A stretch of DNA of 64,000 nucleotides, taken from positions 1-64,000 of the forward strand of contig NZ_CAJYTI010000033.1 of the NCBI RefSeq assembly GCF_913777625.1, read 5' to 3'. The first letter of the stretch is position 1. The number at the start of each line of letters is the position of its first letter. Source of the DNA: an uncultured Sphingomonas sp. Its GTDB lineage: Bacteria; Pseudomonadota; Alphaproteobacteria; Sphingomonadales; Sphingomonadaceae. Both the position numbers and the translations under genes were made by a program. The notes beneath the pieces were generated by a model, which saw nothing but the letters and a program-made list of their open reading frames with translations, was not told the origin of the DNA and did no database searches. This document shows, piece by piece, positions 9,868-21,783 of the stretch.

Positions 9868-12513
9868 TCATCGTCGTTCGCCGCGCGGTGCCGGCCCGAA
9901 ATCAAAGCGATAGCGTCCTGTCGCCAGATCGCGACATGCAAGCACATCGTCCTGTACCGCGAGGTGCTGGATGCCCCGTGCGCTCGCCATCCGCGCGGCC
10001 CGAAGTCCGGGGACCGGCAGCGCCATGACCAGATCGGCGCGAGCGTTGGGCGGCACCGTCAGCGTCAACACCGGCTGGGCGGCGCGGCGCCATGCGACCT
10101 CGACCGGTCCGCGGATCGTCGGCATCCGCGCCTGGAACCGGGGCAGTCGGCCCGGCTGCGGTGCGATGCGCAGCCGCCGGGCGCCCGGCTCGATGATCGT
10201 CACCCCGGCGAGGCGGCTGGCGATCAGATTGAGCGGCGCAGTGCCCCAGGCATGGCTGAAGGTAGTGTTCGGCTTGAGCATGGGGTTCCATGCTTCCATC
10301 ACGATCGTCGCGTGCCAGCGATCGAGCATGGCCAGCCAGCTCTGGTCGCCGCGCGCGGTCATCAGCGCCAGAGCCGCGTCCGGCTGACCGCCGCGATACA
10401 GCGCCTCGAGCAGGAACTGCGCGCCATAGACGCTCATCCGCATGTCCTGCCGGGCGAGCAGCGCGGCGCCGGCGCGAGCGGTGTCGTCGGGTGCCACGCC
10501 CAGCGCGATGGCGAAGGCAGTAGCGTGTTGCGAACAATGTTCGGTGCCGAGCCCGTCCCGATAGAGGCCGGCGGGCGTGCGGAGCTGCGCGTTGATCGCC
10601 GCGCGCATCCGCGCTGCCCGTGCCGCCAGGTCGCGCGCATCCGGTACGCGACCGATGGCGACAGCGATCGACGTCAGCGCATCGAGGGCGGCGACCTGCC
10701 AGGCGTTGATCACGGTGTTTACGGCACCAAACACGAAGCCGTCGCGATTGGCGATCGGCCAGTCGACCAGGTCGCCCCAGGGCTTGCTCGACTGGCCCGG
10801 ATCTTTCTCGACCAGTCCCTCGGCGTTGATCCGGTCGAGCAACTGCGCCGCGACCATCGCTTCGAAGCGGGTGCGTAGCAGCCGGTCGTCGCCGGTCGCG
10901 AGATAGTCGCGCCAGGCGAGGATCGGCGGCATCAGCCGGTATTCGGTGGGCCAGGTGGGGCGGTCGATCAGCCAGTCGATCGACTGGCGGGCCAGCGCAT
11001 AGGAGCGCTGCACCGCCAGCTCGGAAAGCTGGTTGACCACGGCATCGCCCTCATAGGGACCGCGCTCGCGGGTGGGAGTGTCCTGGTAGAGATCGAGCCG
11101 GGTGGCGCGGATCGAATAGGCGCAGAAATCATGGACGCGGTTCAGGTCGGGATCGGAACTGGCGAAGTGCGCCTCCTCCGCGTTCCAGGGCTGGCCCAGC
11201 CGCAGTGCCGTCACCTGCAGGTCGAGATGCGGCGGCCCCTCGATCTCCACCCAGCGAAAGGCGCGGTAGCCCCAATGCGCAAGCGTCTGGGCACCGGCGC
11301 GCAGCGTCCAGTGCTCGCGATAGGTCTGGCCGCAGCGCAGCTGGTCGCGGACGCTACCGTCGGGGTTGCGCTCCTCGCCAAGGCTGATGCGGAGCCGTTC
11401 GCCGCCCTTCGCCCGGGTGGCGAGCGACAGGCCGCCGACCAGCTCGCGGCCGAAGTCGATCCGCCAGAGGCTGCCGTCGCGCGTGAGGCTCGCCGGCTTC
11501 TCGGTGGTGACGACGAGCGGACCGACCCGCTCGGGCACCAGCGGCGGCAGCGGCGGGCGGGGCAGGGCGGCAGACCAGCCGCCCTCGTCATAGCCGGCGT
11601 CGCACCAGCCGACCGGCTCCTGGCGCGCATCGATCGCCTCCAGCGGGGCGACATAATAGCCGCCGCCGGTCGTGCCCACGGACGGGCGCCAGGCGCTGCC
11701 GTCGCGCGCCTTCCAGTCGGGTCCGCTCGCGATCACGCGGCGGCTGCCATCGGCGTGGAGCAGTACCAGTTCGGCCTGGAACGCATGATCTTCGGTGGTG
11801 AAGCACAGCGCGGCGATGGCGTTCGGCCCGGCACGCAACGCGTCGGTCACGTCGGCCCCAAGATAGTATGCGTGGCTTCCCGGCTGCGACGACCGCGACG
11901 GGCCGACGCCGACCAGCCGTCCGTTCACCCACGCGCGGAACACATATTGCCGGATCGGCTCGGGCGAGGACGCGGTGATCCGCAACCATGCAAGTACCGG
12001 CTGGTGCTCCAGCACAAAGCCGTGGCGGAGCAGCGCCCAGTCGGCGGGCGTGTCCGGCCTATCCGCACGGGGCGCCCAGATCGACTGGGCCTGCCAGCGC
12101 GCCGGGGCGGCGAGCAGCAGCTGTGGCGCGGACCAGCCCGAGCGGCGACCCCGCTGGTCCTCGACCTGCACGCGCCACAGGCAGGCGTCATCGGGTTGAA
12201 GCATCCCCCGCGCCGCGGCGGGCAGTTCGACCCCGGTGCTGCGATCGCTGGCCACCCATCCGCCGTCCCACAGCGTCGGCGTACCCCCCGCAGCCCGCAC
12301 CAGCTGCAGCCGATAGCCGCGCTGCTCGCTCGCCGGTACGATCCACGCGAGCCGGGCGTCGTCCTCGACCACCGCTGGCCCCGCCAGCAGGTTGCACAGC
12401 AGCCCGTGCGGTGCATCGGCCTCGGGCGCGGCCGCCCAGCTCGGCGGGGCGAGCCCCGCCAGCGCGGCGGCGGTGCCCTGGCCGAGCAGGTGGCGACGCG
12501 TGACGTGCGGCAT
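9868..12513 (-). CDS. rhaM: GH78 alpha-L-rhamnosidase, exported
   Basis: Glycoside hydrolase family 78 enzyme, 881 aa, releasing terminal alpha-L-rhamnose from plant glycosides or rhamnogalacturonan fragments. The N-terminus (VTRRHLLGQG, then an Ala/Leu-rich stretch to about residue 28) looks like a twin-arginine signal, so the enzyme is probably periplasmic or anchored. N-terminal beta-sandwich domains precede an (alpha/alpha)6 barrel. The segment LDLYQDTPTRERGPYEGD (about residues 473-490) contains the Asp and the Glu of RERGPYEGD expected for the active site. It sits between a TonB receptor and an MFS gene on the same strand with gaps of about 20 nt. The gene symbol is given by analogy with sphingomonad rhamnosidases. 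Confidence 0.88.
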   Translation of the reverse strand: MPHVTRRHLLGQGTAAALAGLAPPSWAAAPEADAPHGLLCNLLAGPAVVEDDARLAWIVPASEQRGYRLQLVRAAGGTPTLWDGGWVASDRSTGVELPAAARGMLQPDDACLWRVQVEDQRGRRSGWSAPQLLLAAPARWQAQSIWAPRADRPDTPADWALLRHGFVLEHQPVLAWLRITASSPEPIRQYVFRAWVNGRLVGVGPSRSSQPGSHAYYLGADVTDALRAGPNAIAALCFTTEDHAFQAELVLLHADGSRRVIASGPDWKARDGSAWRPSVGTTGGGYYVAPLEAIDARQEPVGWCDAGYDEGGWSAALPRPPLPPLVPERVGPLVVTTEKPASLTRDGSLWRIDFGRELVGGLSLATRAKGGERLRISLGEERNPDGSVRDQLRCGQTYREHWTLRAGAQTLAHWGYRAFRWVEIEGPPHLDLQVTALRLGQPWNAEEAHFASSDPDLNRVHDFCAYSIRATRLDLYQDTPTRERGPYEGDAVVNQLSELAVQRSYALARQSIDWLIDRPTWPTEYRLMPPILAWRDYLATGDDRLLRTRFEAMVAAQLLDRINAEGLVEKDPGQSSKPWGDLVDWPIANRDGFVFGAVNTVINAWQVAALDALTSIAVAIGRVPDARDLAARAARMRAAINAQLRTPAGLYRDGLGTEHCSQHATAFAIALGVAPDDTARAGAALLARQDMRMSVYGAQFLLEALYRGGQPDAALALMTARGDQSWLAMLDRWHATIVMEAWNPMLKPNTTFSHAWGTAPLNLIASRLAGVTIIEPGARRLRIAPQPGRLPRFQARMPTIRGPVEVAWRRAAQPVLTLTVPPNARADLVMALPVPGLRAARMASARGIQHLAVQDDVLACRDLATGRYRFDFGPAPRGERR

Positions 12514-12533
12514 CGGCTCCTTTCCCGTGGCCC

Positions 12534-15449
12534 TTAGAAGGTGCCGTGCAGGCTCAGCGTGAAGGTGCGACCGTCATAATCCGCCTGGCGCGGAATGTCC
12601 GGCGTCACCTGATACTGGATGCGCTTGGCGTTGGTCAGGTTGTACAGGTCGAGCGAGATCGAATAGCGATCGGTGAAGTTGAACGAGGTGGAGGCATCGA
12701 GCTGGCCGCGCGCCGCCACCAGGCTCTGGCCGCCGGTGAAGGTCGATCCGCCGGTCAGCACATATTCGTCGCGCCAGCTATAGGTCGCCCGCAGGCCGAA
12801 GCGCTTGGTCTCGTAATAGCCGATCAGGTTGATGTTGTTCTTCGAAACCCCCGGCAGCACGGCGGCGGTCCCGTCCGGGTTCTTGCCCGAGATGTCGGTG
12901 TAGGAATAGTTGAACTGGCCGCCTAGGTTCTTCAGCATGCCCGGCAGGAAATCGAAATTCTGCTGCACGCTGAATTCCAGGCCCTTCACCGTGATCGGAT
13001 TGGGCTGGTTGTAGTTGCCCGAGGCGGTGATGATCGCTGGCTGGCCGTTGACGAGCAGGTTGCTGTAGCAGGTGGTGCCGATCAGGGTGAGCTGGCCGAG
13101 CCCGAAAGCGGAGGCGTCGGCAGGGCACAATTTGTTGAGGCGGCTCTCCGGCCCGATCAGGTTGGTGATGCGCTTGCGGTACAGCGCCAGCGCGAACACG
13201 CCGCCGGGGCGGTTGTACCATTCGAGCGACAGGTCCTGCGCAGTCGCCGAATAGGGCTTCAGGTCGAAGCCGCCATAGGAGATCGCATAGCCGCTCGAAT
13301 TGGCGCTGACCGCGGTGGCCGGCGTCAGGTTGCGCGGCTGGGGCCGGACGAACGCCTCGTAATAGGCGGCGCGCAGGACCAGCTTGCTGGTCAGGTCCGC
13401 CGCCACGACCACCGAGGGCAGCGCATTGTGATAGTTCTGGCGGAACTGCTGCGGCACATAGGTGATCGCGCCGCCCGCGCCGATCTGGCGGTTCTGCGTG
13501 TCGATGCGCTGGCGCGTCTCTTCATAATGGAGCCCGGCATTGCCGTGCACCGGAATGCCCGCCAGCGTGAAGCCGAACTTCACCTGGCCATAGGCCGACC
13601 AGATGTCGTTGGCGACGGTGAAGTTGTAGAGCGAATAGGAGGCGTTGGTCGGATCGTTGATCCAGCCGGTGGGCGTCACCACGTCGCCTGCCGCAGCGGT
13701 GACCGGCTGGAGTGCTGCGACCGCCTTGTCGAAATCGACCTGCGGCCAGTTGGTCAGCACCCCGCCCACCGACCCGCCGAAGAAGGTGCCGGCATAGGGG
13801 TTGGCGCCGAGGAAGCTGCTGTTGATGTTCTGGGTCTGGATGCCCTTGGCGCTGGTGCGATAGCCGCGCGAGATGTACCGGTCCTGCTCGTAGCGGCCGC
13901 CTGCGTTGATCGACTTGAGGAACGGCAGATCGAGCGTCCGCTCGACATCGAACTGGCCCGCACCGACCTTGTTGAGCCCGTAACCGGACGACCCGGCGAC
14001 GACGAGCTGATCGCCATTGGCGGCGATCTGGGTCGGCTGATTGCCGGCGCTCCACGACCAGGGACCGGCGGGCACGATCAGCGCCGGGTTGCGATCGATC
14101 GTCAGCTTGTAGCCGTTGATGTTCGAGCCGCCCGAGGCGAAGCTGCCGTTGATCCCGTTGCCGGTCGCGGTCGGCAGGTTGCGGACGTCGATCTGGGTCT
14201 GCAGGCCGTTATTCTCGCCGCGCGACTTCACCACGGTGCCGGTCAGGTGCCAGTCGTCGTTCTGCCAGTCGGCCGCGCCGATCACGTCCCATGCCTGTTC
14301 GAGCAGCGGCTCGGAGCGGATCGAATCGTTCACCTGGCCATTGGCGTAGCTGTAGTTCTGGACATAGGCGTTGCCGTCGGCGAGCAGCTTGGGCGTATCC
14401 GTCGGCGCAATCACCGTGCGGGCGCCGCGCAGGTCGACCTCGATCAGGTTGGTCAGGTTCTTCGACAGGTTGCGGCGCGTGTAGAAGCCGTTGAGCGACA
14501 GGCGCAGTTGGTCGTCGGCCTTCCACTCGGCGCCGCCCGCCGTGGTCCATAGCGTGCCCTCGTTATACTTCACCGCCTGGCGCTGGTCGGAGGCATAGCG
14601 TACGCCGGTAGTGCCCTTGGTACCGGTGCCGCTGGCGGCGCAGACCTTGCCCGAGGGGCAGCTGCCATTGGCCGCGAAGGGCGCGTAATAATCGGCATAT
14701 TGCGCGAAATTGGGCGTGGTCGTCGCGTTCAGCGGTGAATAGGCGTTGAGGTAGATCGAATCGCGCCGGAACTTTTCCTTCTTGAACGCGACGACGCCGA
14801 ACACCGCGAAATTGTCTGACAGGTGCTTGTTGTAGCCAAGGGTGAAGGCGGGCGAGGCGTATTTGCCGAGCGTATTGTACTCGCCGGCCAGCTTGGCGAA
14901 GCCGCCGTCGGTGCGCGACAGGGCCGGGGCGATGCGCAGGTCGACGATGCCCGAGAGCCCGCCCGCCTGATCGCCCGCCGCCGGCGTCTTGATCACCGTG
15001 ATCGCGGAGAAGACGTCGGCATTGAATGCGCCGAGCGGGGTCGATCCGTCGAGCAGCGGATCGGCATAGGCCTGGCCGTTGATCGTGTAGCGGACATAGG
15101 TGCCCGGCAGGCCGCGCAGGTTGATCGTCGCGTCGCGCGACGCGGCCTCGCGGTTGATCTGGACGCCGGGGACACGCTGGAGCGCCTCGCCCACATTGAG
15201 ATCGGGAAAGCGGCCGAGACTGTCGGCGGAGATGCTGTCGGTAACGCCTTCGGCCTGGCGCTTCATCTTCAGTGCATCGGCATAGGATTTGCGGAAGCCG
15301 GTGACGACGATTTCATCGTTGGCCTGCGATGCGTCGGCTTGCGGATCGGCCGCTGCCTGGGCGTGCACCTGCTGCGCGCCGCACAGCATCGCCAGCCCGA
15401 GCGCGATGCTCGAAACCCCACCACGCACACTCCGTCCACGGTATTGCAT
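12534..15449 (-). CDS. TonB-dependent receptor, carbohydrate type
   Basis: Outer-membrane active transporter, 971 aa, with a cleavable signal peptide ending near VHAQ (about residue 31). The plug begins with EIVVTGFRKSYADALKMKR and contains the SLGRFPDLNVGEALQRVPGV signature of the Caulobacter/Sphingomonas carbohydrate TonB-receptor group. It ends in a terminal Phe, as normal for a beta-barrel. It is the first gene of a minus-strand unit with GH78 rhamnosidase and MFS, so it likely imports rhamnosylated oligosaccharides or glycosides. The 307-nt leader upstream holds several inverted repeats. Confidence 0.88.
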   Translation of the reverse strand: MQYRGRSVRGGVSSIALGLAMLCGAQQVHAQAAADPQADASQANDEIVVTGFRKSYADALKMKRQAEGVTDSISADSLGRFPDLNVGEALQRVPGVQINREAASRDATINLRGLPGTYVRYTINGQAYADPLLDGSTPLGAFNADVFSAITVIKTPAAGDQAGGLSGIVDLRIAPALSRTDGGFAKLAGEYNTLGKYASPAFTLGYNKHLSDNFAVFGVVAFKKEKFRRDSIYLNAYSPLNATTTPNFAQYADYYAPFAANGSCPSGKVCAASGTGTKGTTGVRYASDQRQAVKYNEGTLWTTAGGAEWKADDQLRLSLNGFYTRRNLSKNLTNLIEVDLRGARTVIAPTDTPKLLADGNAYVQNYSYANGQVNDSIRSEPLLEQAWDVIGAADWQNDDWHLTGTVVKSRGENNGLQTQIDVRNLPTATGNGINGSFASGGSNINGYKLTIDRNPALIVPAGPWSWSAGNQPTQIAANGDQLVVAGSSGYGLNKVGAGQFDVERTLDLPFLKSINAGGRYEQDRYISRGYRTSAKGIQTQNINSSFLGANPYAGTFFGGSVGGVLTNWPQVDFDKAVAALQPVTAAAGDVVTPTGWINDPTNASYSLYNFTVANDIWSAYGQVKFGFTLAGIPVHGNAGLHYEETRQRIDTQNRQIGAGGAITYVPQQFRQNYHNALPSVVVAADLTSKLVLRAAYYEAFVRPQPRNLTPATAVSANSSGYAISYGGFDLKPYSATAQDLSLEWYNRPGGVFALALYRKRITNLIGPESRLNKLCPADASAFGLGQLTLIGTTCYSNLLVNGQPAIITASGNYNQPNPITVKGLEFSVQQNFDFLPGMLKNLGGQFNYSYTDISGKNPDGTAAVLPGVSKNNINLIGYYETKRFGLRATYSWRDEYVLTGGSTFTGGQSLVAARGQLDASTSFNFTDRYSISLDLYNLTNAKRIQYQVTPDIPRQADYDGRTFTLSLHGTF

Positions 15450-15756
15450 AGCCCGATCCTCCCCAAGCCGCGCCTTTGCCAGGCGTCGGCAGATATAGCG
15501 GCGTTTCCTGGGCCCCAGTTCGAAGCTGGTCAGGCCAACCCGCCGCGCAGACTGTACCTATTGTCGGACAACTCGTCCATACCAATTTACGGGCATAGTT
15601 CCCGTATGATGGGAAATCGAAGCAGCGTAGACCGAGGCTACCTCAGCAAGCAGTGCTATCACGCGGGACAACGACGCTTTTCCAAGCGGCGTTGTCCCTT
15701 TCCAATTCGTTCGTACTCAACACGTCCGGCCAGACAAACGCGCGGCGCCGCGCCGC
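15450..15756. promoter_or_regulatory. Intergenic leader of the rhamnoside-utilisation operon with several dyads
   Basis: No gene is visible in these 307 nt. They separate the O-methyltransferase (minus) from the TonB receptor (minus), so they must hold the receptor-rhamnosidase-MFS promoter. Inverted repeats seen directly are TTGTC-G-GACAA (15561-15571), TTCCC-N7-GGGAA (15599-15615) and a long hairpin at 15665-15698. The first two are operator-sized and lie about 110-165 nt upstream of the receptor start. No convincing promoter hexamers could be fixed. Confidence 0.55.
15665..15698. repeat. Long hairpin, 15-bp stem with one mismatch
   Basis: Arms GGGACAACG-A-CGCTT and AAGCG-G-CGTTGTCCC enclose a TTCC loop. 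Only the central A/G pair fails. On the minus strand it begins 58 nt beyond the O-methyltransferase stop and could terminate that transcript or shield RNA ends, but no U-tract follows. It could instead be a protein-binding dyad. Confidence 0.6.
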
Positions 15757-16422
15757 TCAACCGAGGCGCATGCTGAGTTCCACTTCCTCCCCGAACGCAA
15801 GCGACAGATAACCGCCGCCGGTGCGGACCCGCGCCTGATAGTCCGGGCAGTAATCGACATTGTCGGCGAGGATCAGCGCCCCGGCCCGAAGCCGCGGCTC
15901 CAGAAGCGTCAGCACGTCGCCATAGAGCGCCTTGGCGCCGTCGAGCAGCACCAGGTCGATCGTCTCCGGCAGATCGGTGGCGAGGGTCTGCAGCGCGTCG
16001 CCATCGCGGAACTCGACCAGATCGGCCAGGCCCGCTTCGACAAGGTTGGCGCGCGCCTGTTCGATCTTTGGGCGCTCGAATTCGGTGGTGATCAGCCGGC
16101 CGCCGCCATTGTCGCGGAGCGCTGCTGCCAGATGGATCGTGGACAGGCCGAACGAGGTCCCGAACTCGACGACCGATCGCGCACCGATCGCGCGAGCGAG
16201 CAAGTAGAGCAGCCGACCCGTGGCGGGGGACACGGGCAGAGCGAAGTCAGCGAGCGCGGCATATACCGCGCGATAGTCGTCCTTGCTGCGCAGCAGCCGA
16301 TCGCCTTCCTCGGCAGAGAGCGCGGCAAACGCCGGGCTGCTGTGCGGCGACGGCTGGGCTGCGGACGCGGCGAACAGGCGATCGATCAGCGGCGCCACAG
16401 GCGCCGCAGTGAGCGTGGTCAT
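15757..16422 (-). CDS. SAM-dependent O-methyltransferase (class I, COG4122-like)
   Basis: 221 aa from the ATG at 16422, chosen because AAGGAG lies 6 nt upstream; the frame could open up to 25 codons earlier without ribosome-site support. The SAM-binding motif I reads VVEFGTSFGLSTIHLAAAL, followed by an acidic segment (TTEFERPKI) and the post-motif LVLLDGAKALYGDVL, as in catechol-type O-methyltransferases. The divergent TetR gene starts 44-83 nt away and is the obvious regulator. The substrate is unknown; a phenolic hydroxyl is a fair guess given the surrounding aromatic genes. Confidence 0.75.
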   Translation of the reverse strand: MTTLTAAPVAPLIDRLFAASAAQPSPHSSPAFAALSAEEGDRLLRSKDDYRAVYAALADFALPVSPATGRLLYLLARAIGARSVVEFGTSFGLSTIHLAAALRDNGGGRLITTEFERPKIEQARANLVEAGLADLVEFRDGDALQTLATDLPETIDLVLLDGAKALYGDVLTLLEPRLRAGALILADNVDYCPDYQARVRTGGGYLSLAFGEEVELSMRLG

Positions 16423-16466
16423 TCTCTTCTCCTTGGGTCGAGCGGTTGTTGCTCGCCGCCGAAAAT

Positions 16467-17159
16467 ATGAGTACTTCGTCAGCTTTCCTATTCGCATTGG
16501 CGCCCATGCCTTCCAGCCCGCCCGCTTCCGCCGCCGTCGTCTCGCGCAAACAGCCGCGTCAGGCCCGGTCGAACGCGCTTCTTGCCGCCGTGCTCGAGGC
16601 GGCTGTTCAGGTTTTGGCGGAGCAGGGCGCGCGGCGATTCACGACCGCGCGAGTCGCCGAACGGGCCGGGGTCAGCGTCGGCTCGCTGTACCAATATTTC
16701 CCGAACAAGGCGGCGATCCTGTTCCGCCTGCAGCACGACGAATGGCGCCGCACGAGCGCGCTGCTCGCGGCGATCCTCGACGAGGAATCGGCGGACCCGC
16801 TGGTGCGGTTGCGGCGCCTTGTCCACGCCTTCCTCGCCAGCGAATGCGAGGAGGCGGCGGTGCGCGGTGCGTTGAACGACGCTGCGCCGCTCTACCGCGA
16901 TGCACCCGAGGCGATTGCGGCGCGACAGGCGGCCGCCGCCATTTTCGATCGCTTCGTGGCGGCGGCGGCACCGTCAGCATCGCCGGACCGGCAGGCGCTC
17001 GCGGCGGACCTGATCCGTACGACGCTGCGGCACGTCGGCAGCGCCTACTCGGAAGTGCCGCGCACGCCCGCCGAGATCGCAATCTACGCGGACGCGCTTG
17101 CCGACATGTTGTGCGCCTATCTGGAGCGATTAATGGCGGACGGGCCCTTGCGACTGTAG
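16467..17159 (+). CDS. TetR/AcrR family regulator
   Basis: About 230 aa. The N-terminal HTH reads FTTARVAERAGVSVGSLYQYFPNKAAIL, with the canonical SLYQYF recognition helix. The C-terminal ligand domain is not specific. The start is uncertain: ATG 16467 is used here, while ATG 16506 (MPSSPP) and TTG 16446 are also in frame, and none has a clear ribosome site. It is divergent from the O-methyltransferase, the usual repressor/target arrangement. A small palindrome, GAGTACTTC, lies at about 16470. Confidence 0.82.
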   Translation: MSTSSAFLFALAPMPSSPPASAAVVSRKQPRQARSNALLAAVLEAAVQVLAEQGARRFTTARVAERAGVSVGSLYQYFPNKAAILFRLQHDEWRRTSALLAAILDEESADPLVRLRRLVHAFLASECEEAAVRGALNDAAPLYRDAPEAIAARQAAAAIFDRFVAAAAPSASPDRQALAADLIRTTLRHVGSAYSEVPRTPAEIAIYADALADMLCAYLERLMADGPLRL

Positions 17160-17185
17160 GACGGGCGTGACGCAGTGTCGGCAGG

Positions 17186-17254
17186 TCAGAGCCGCAGGTC
17201 GGTGCGGGCGAGGTCGACCAGCTCGCCGGGGCGCCCGTCGAGCACCGCGCCAAA
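17186..17254 (-). pseudogene. Possible 3' remnant of a lost gene
   Basis: Reading leftwards, a 22-codon open stretch ends at a TGA (17186-17188) and encodes GAVLDGRPGELVDLARTDLRL, with the codon style of a real C-terminus. It is closed upstream by an in-frame stop at once. It lies in the 143-nt gap between the TetR gene and the SDR. I do not recognise the family. It may be chance in GC-rich DNA. Confidence 0.25.
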
Positions 17255-17302
17255 TCACACTTCCATATGTGGCCGGCGGGTTGCTCGGCGGGACGCGATC
17301 GC

Positions 17303-18055
17303 TCAGATCTGGGTCAGGCCTCCATCGACGAACAGCTCGATCCCGTTGACGAAGCTTGCATCCTCCGAGGCGAGGAACCGCACCGCCCTGGCCACTTCCT
17401 CGGGGCGCCCGATGCGGCCGGCCGGGATCTGGGTTGCGAGATAGTCCTTGATGCCTGCCGCCTGGGTGCCGCCGCCGAACACGTCGGTGAGCCCCGCGGT
17501 GTCGATCGGCCCCGGGCTGACGGCGTTGACGCGGATGCGCCGGTCCTTGAGGTCGAGGATCCAGTTGCGCGCGAAGTTGCGCACCGCCGCCTTGCTCGCG
17601 GCGTAGACGCTGAACGCGGGGGTTCCGGATGCACCGGCGTTCGAACTCATCAGGATGATCGACGCACCATCCTTGAGCAGCGGCAGCGCCTTCTGCACGG
17701 TGAAGAGCACGCCCTTCACATTGGTGTCGAACGTCTGCTGATAGTGGTCCTCGGTGATCGCGCCGAGCGGGAGCATCGTGCCGCCGCCGGCATTGGCCAC
17801 CAGGATGTCGATCTGCGCGTGCCGCTGTTGCACCGCGTCGTACAGCCGGTCGATCTCGCCGAGGCGGGACATGTCGGCGCGAATGCCGGTGACGTTGTTC
17901 CCGATCGCCTCCACCGCGGCGTCGAGCGCGTCCTGGCGGCGGCCGGTGATGAATACCGCGGCGCCTTCGTCCGCGAATGCCTTGGCGGTGGCGAGGCCGA
18001 TACCGCTGGTGCCGCCGGTAACGACGACCACCTTGTTGCTGAAACCTGTTGCCAT
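17303..18055 (-). CDS. Short-chain dehydrogenase/reductase
   Basis: 250 aa classical SDR. The start is ATG 18055 with AGGAGA upstream. The frame stays open well upstream, but the Rossmann core begins at once from this start: VVVVTGGTSGIG at about residues 9-20, the NAG motif (LVANAGGG), and the catalytic Tyr-x-x-x-Lys as SVYAASKAA. The C-terminal substrate loop and GGLTQI end are typical. It is divergent from a LysR gene that probably controls it. Such LysR/SDR pairs are common and often respond to quinones or electrophiles; the real substrate is unknown. Confidence 0.8.
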   Translation of the reverse strand: MATGFSNKVVVVTGGTSGIGLATAKAFADEGAAVFITGRRQDALDAAVEAIGNNVTGIRADMSRLGEIDRLYDAVQQRHAQIDILVANAGGGTMLPLGAITEDHYQQTFDTNVKGVLFTVQKALPLLKDGASIILMSSNAGASGTPAFSVYAASKAAVRNFARNWILDLKDRRIRVNAVSPGPIDTAGLTDVFGGGTQAAGIKDYLATQIPAGRIGRPEEVARAVRFLASEDASFVNGIELFVDGGLTQI

Positions 18056-18169
18056 GTCCTGTCTCCTGCGAAGCGTGCGGCGACGTGCCGCTGCGCCAAT
18101 GCAAGTACGAACAGGACGTAGATGCTTGTAGCAGGCGATTTCAGCACCTAGCGTTCCATTGGAGGAACG

Positions 18170-21009
<2,840 letters not shown>

Positions 21010-21017
<8 letters not shown>

Positions 21018-21684
21018 ATTTCAGCCCCATCTCTTCGAGGCGCGGGCGCATGTTGTAGATATCGAGCCCGAGTTCGCCCGCGGCCAACCGCTTGCGCTTT
21101 GCCTCTTCCAGCGCCTCCCGCGCCTGGGCCTTTTCGAGCACCGCTGCCGCCTGCGCCCGGGGAACGACGCAGACGCCGTCGTCGTCCGCCACGATCACGT
21201 CGCCCGCGTTCACCAGCGCGTTGGCGCACACGATCGGCACATTGACCGATCCGAGCGTCGCCTTGATCGTGCCCTGCGCGTGCACCGCCTTGGACCAGAC
21301 CGGAAAGCCCATCGCGGTCAGGTCGCGCACGTCGCGCACGCCGGCATCGATGATCAGGCCGCGACAACCGCGCGCCTGGGCCGAGGTGGCGAGCAGGTCG
21401 CCGAAATAGCCGTCGGTGCAGGGGCTGGTGGGGGCGAGCACGAGGATGTCACCCTCGCGCAGCTGCTCGATGGCGACATGGACCATCCAGTTGTCGCCCG
21501 GCGGCGCGGAGATGGTGACGGCGCTGCCCGCGATCCGTGCGCCGGCATAGATCGGCCGCAGGTGAGGCGCGAGCAGCCCGGTGCGGCCCTGCGCCTCGTG
21601 AACGGTCGCAACGCCGGCATGGGCGAGACCGTCGATCACCGCAGGATCGGCACGTTCGATATTCTGGACGACGATGCCCGACAT
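21010..21684 (-). CDS. ligK: 4-carboxy-4-hydroxy-2-oxoadipate aldolase (LigK)
   Basis: 224 aa class II pyruvate aldolase of the RraA-like fold. It splits 4-carboxy-4-hydroxy-2-oxoadipate into pyruvate and oxaloacetate, the last step of the 4,5-pathway. The start is ATG 21684, with GAGGAG 5 nt upstream; the frame continues upstream without a ribosome site. The metal/substrate loop [11 protein letters not shown] and the segment [12 protein letters not shown] are characteristic. First gene of the leftward ligKUI operon, reading away from the LysR regulator at 21784. Confidence 0.92.
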
Positions 21685-21759
21685 GGCAGCTCCTCTGTCT
21701 TTTGCCGGTGGAGGTGCGCGCGTCGGCACGAGCGAGCCAATCGGAAGGATGGCAGGGCC

Positions 21760-21775
21760 ATTAGATTTTGCTAAT
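21760..21775. promoter_or_regulatory. Candidate LysR-type operator (ATTAG-N6-CTAAT)
   Basis: A perfect inverted repeat with 5-bp arms lies in the 99-nt region between the divergent ligK and LysR genes. It contains the T-N11-A pattern of LysR boxes and ends 8 nt before the regulator's start codon, which suits autoregulation and control of ligK. Confidence 0.65.
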
Positions 21776-21783
21776 CGTTCCGC

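Noticed and set aside
15665..15698. Calling the long hairpin a rho-independent terminator
   Set aside because: Neither strand has a T-run after the stem, so it is reported only as a hairpin.
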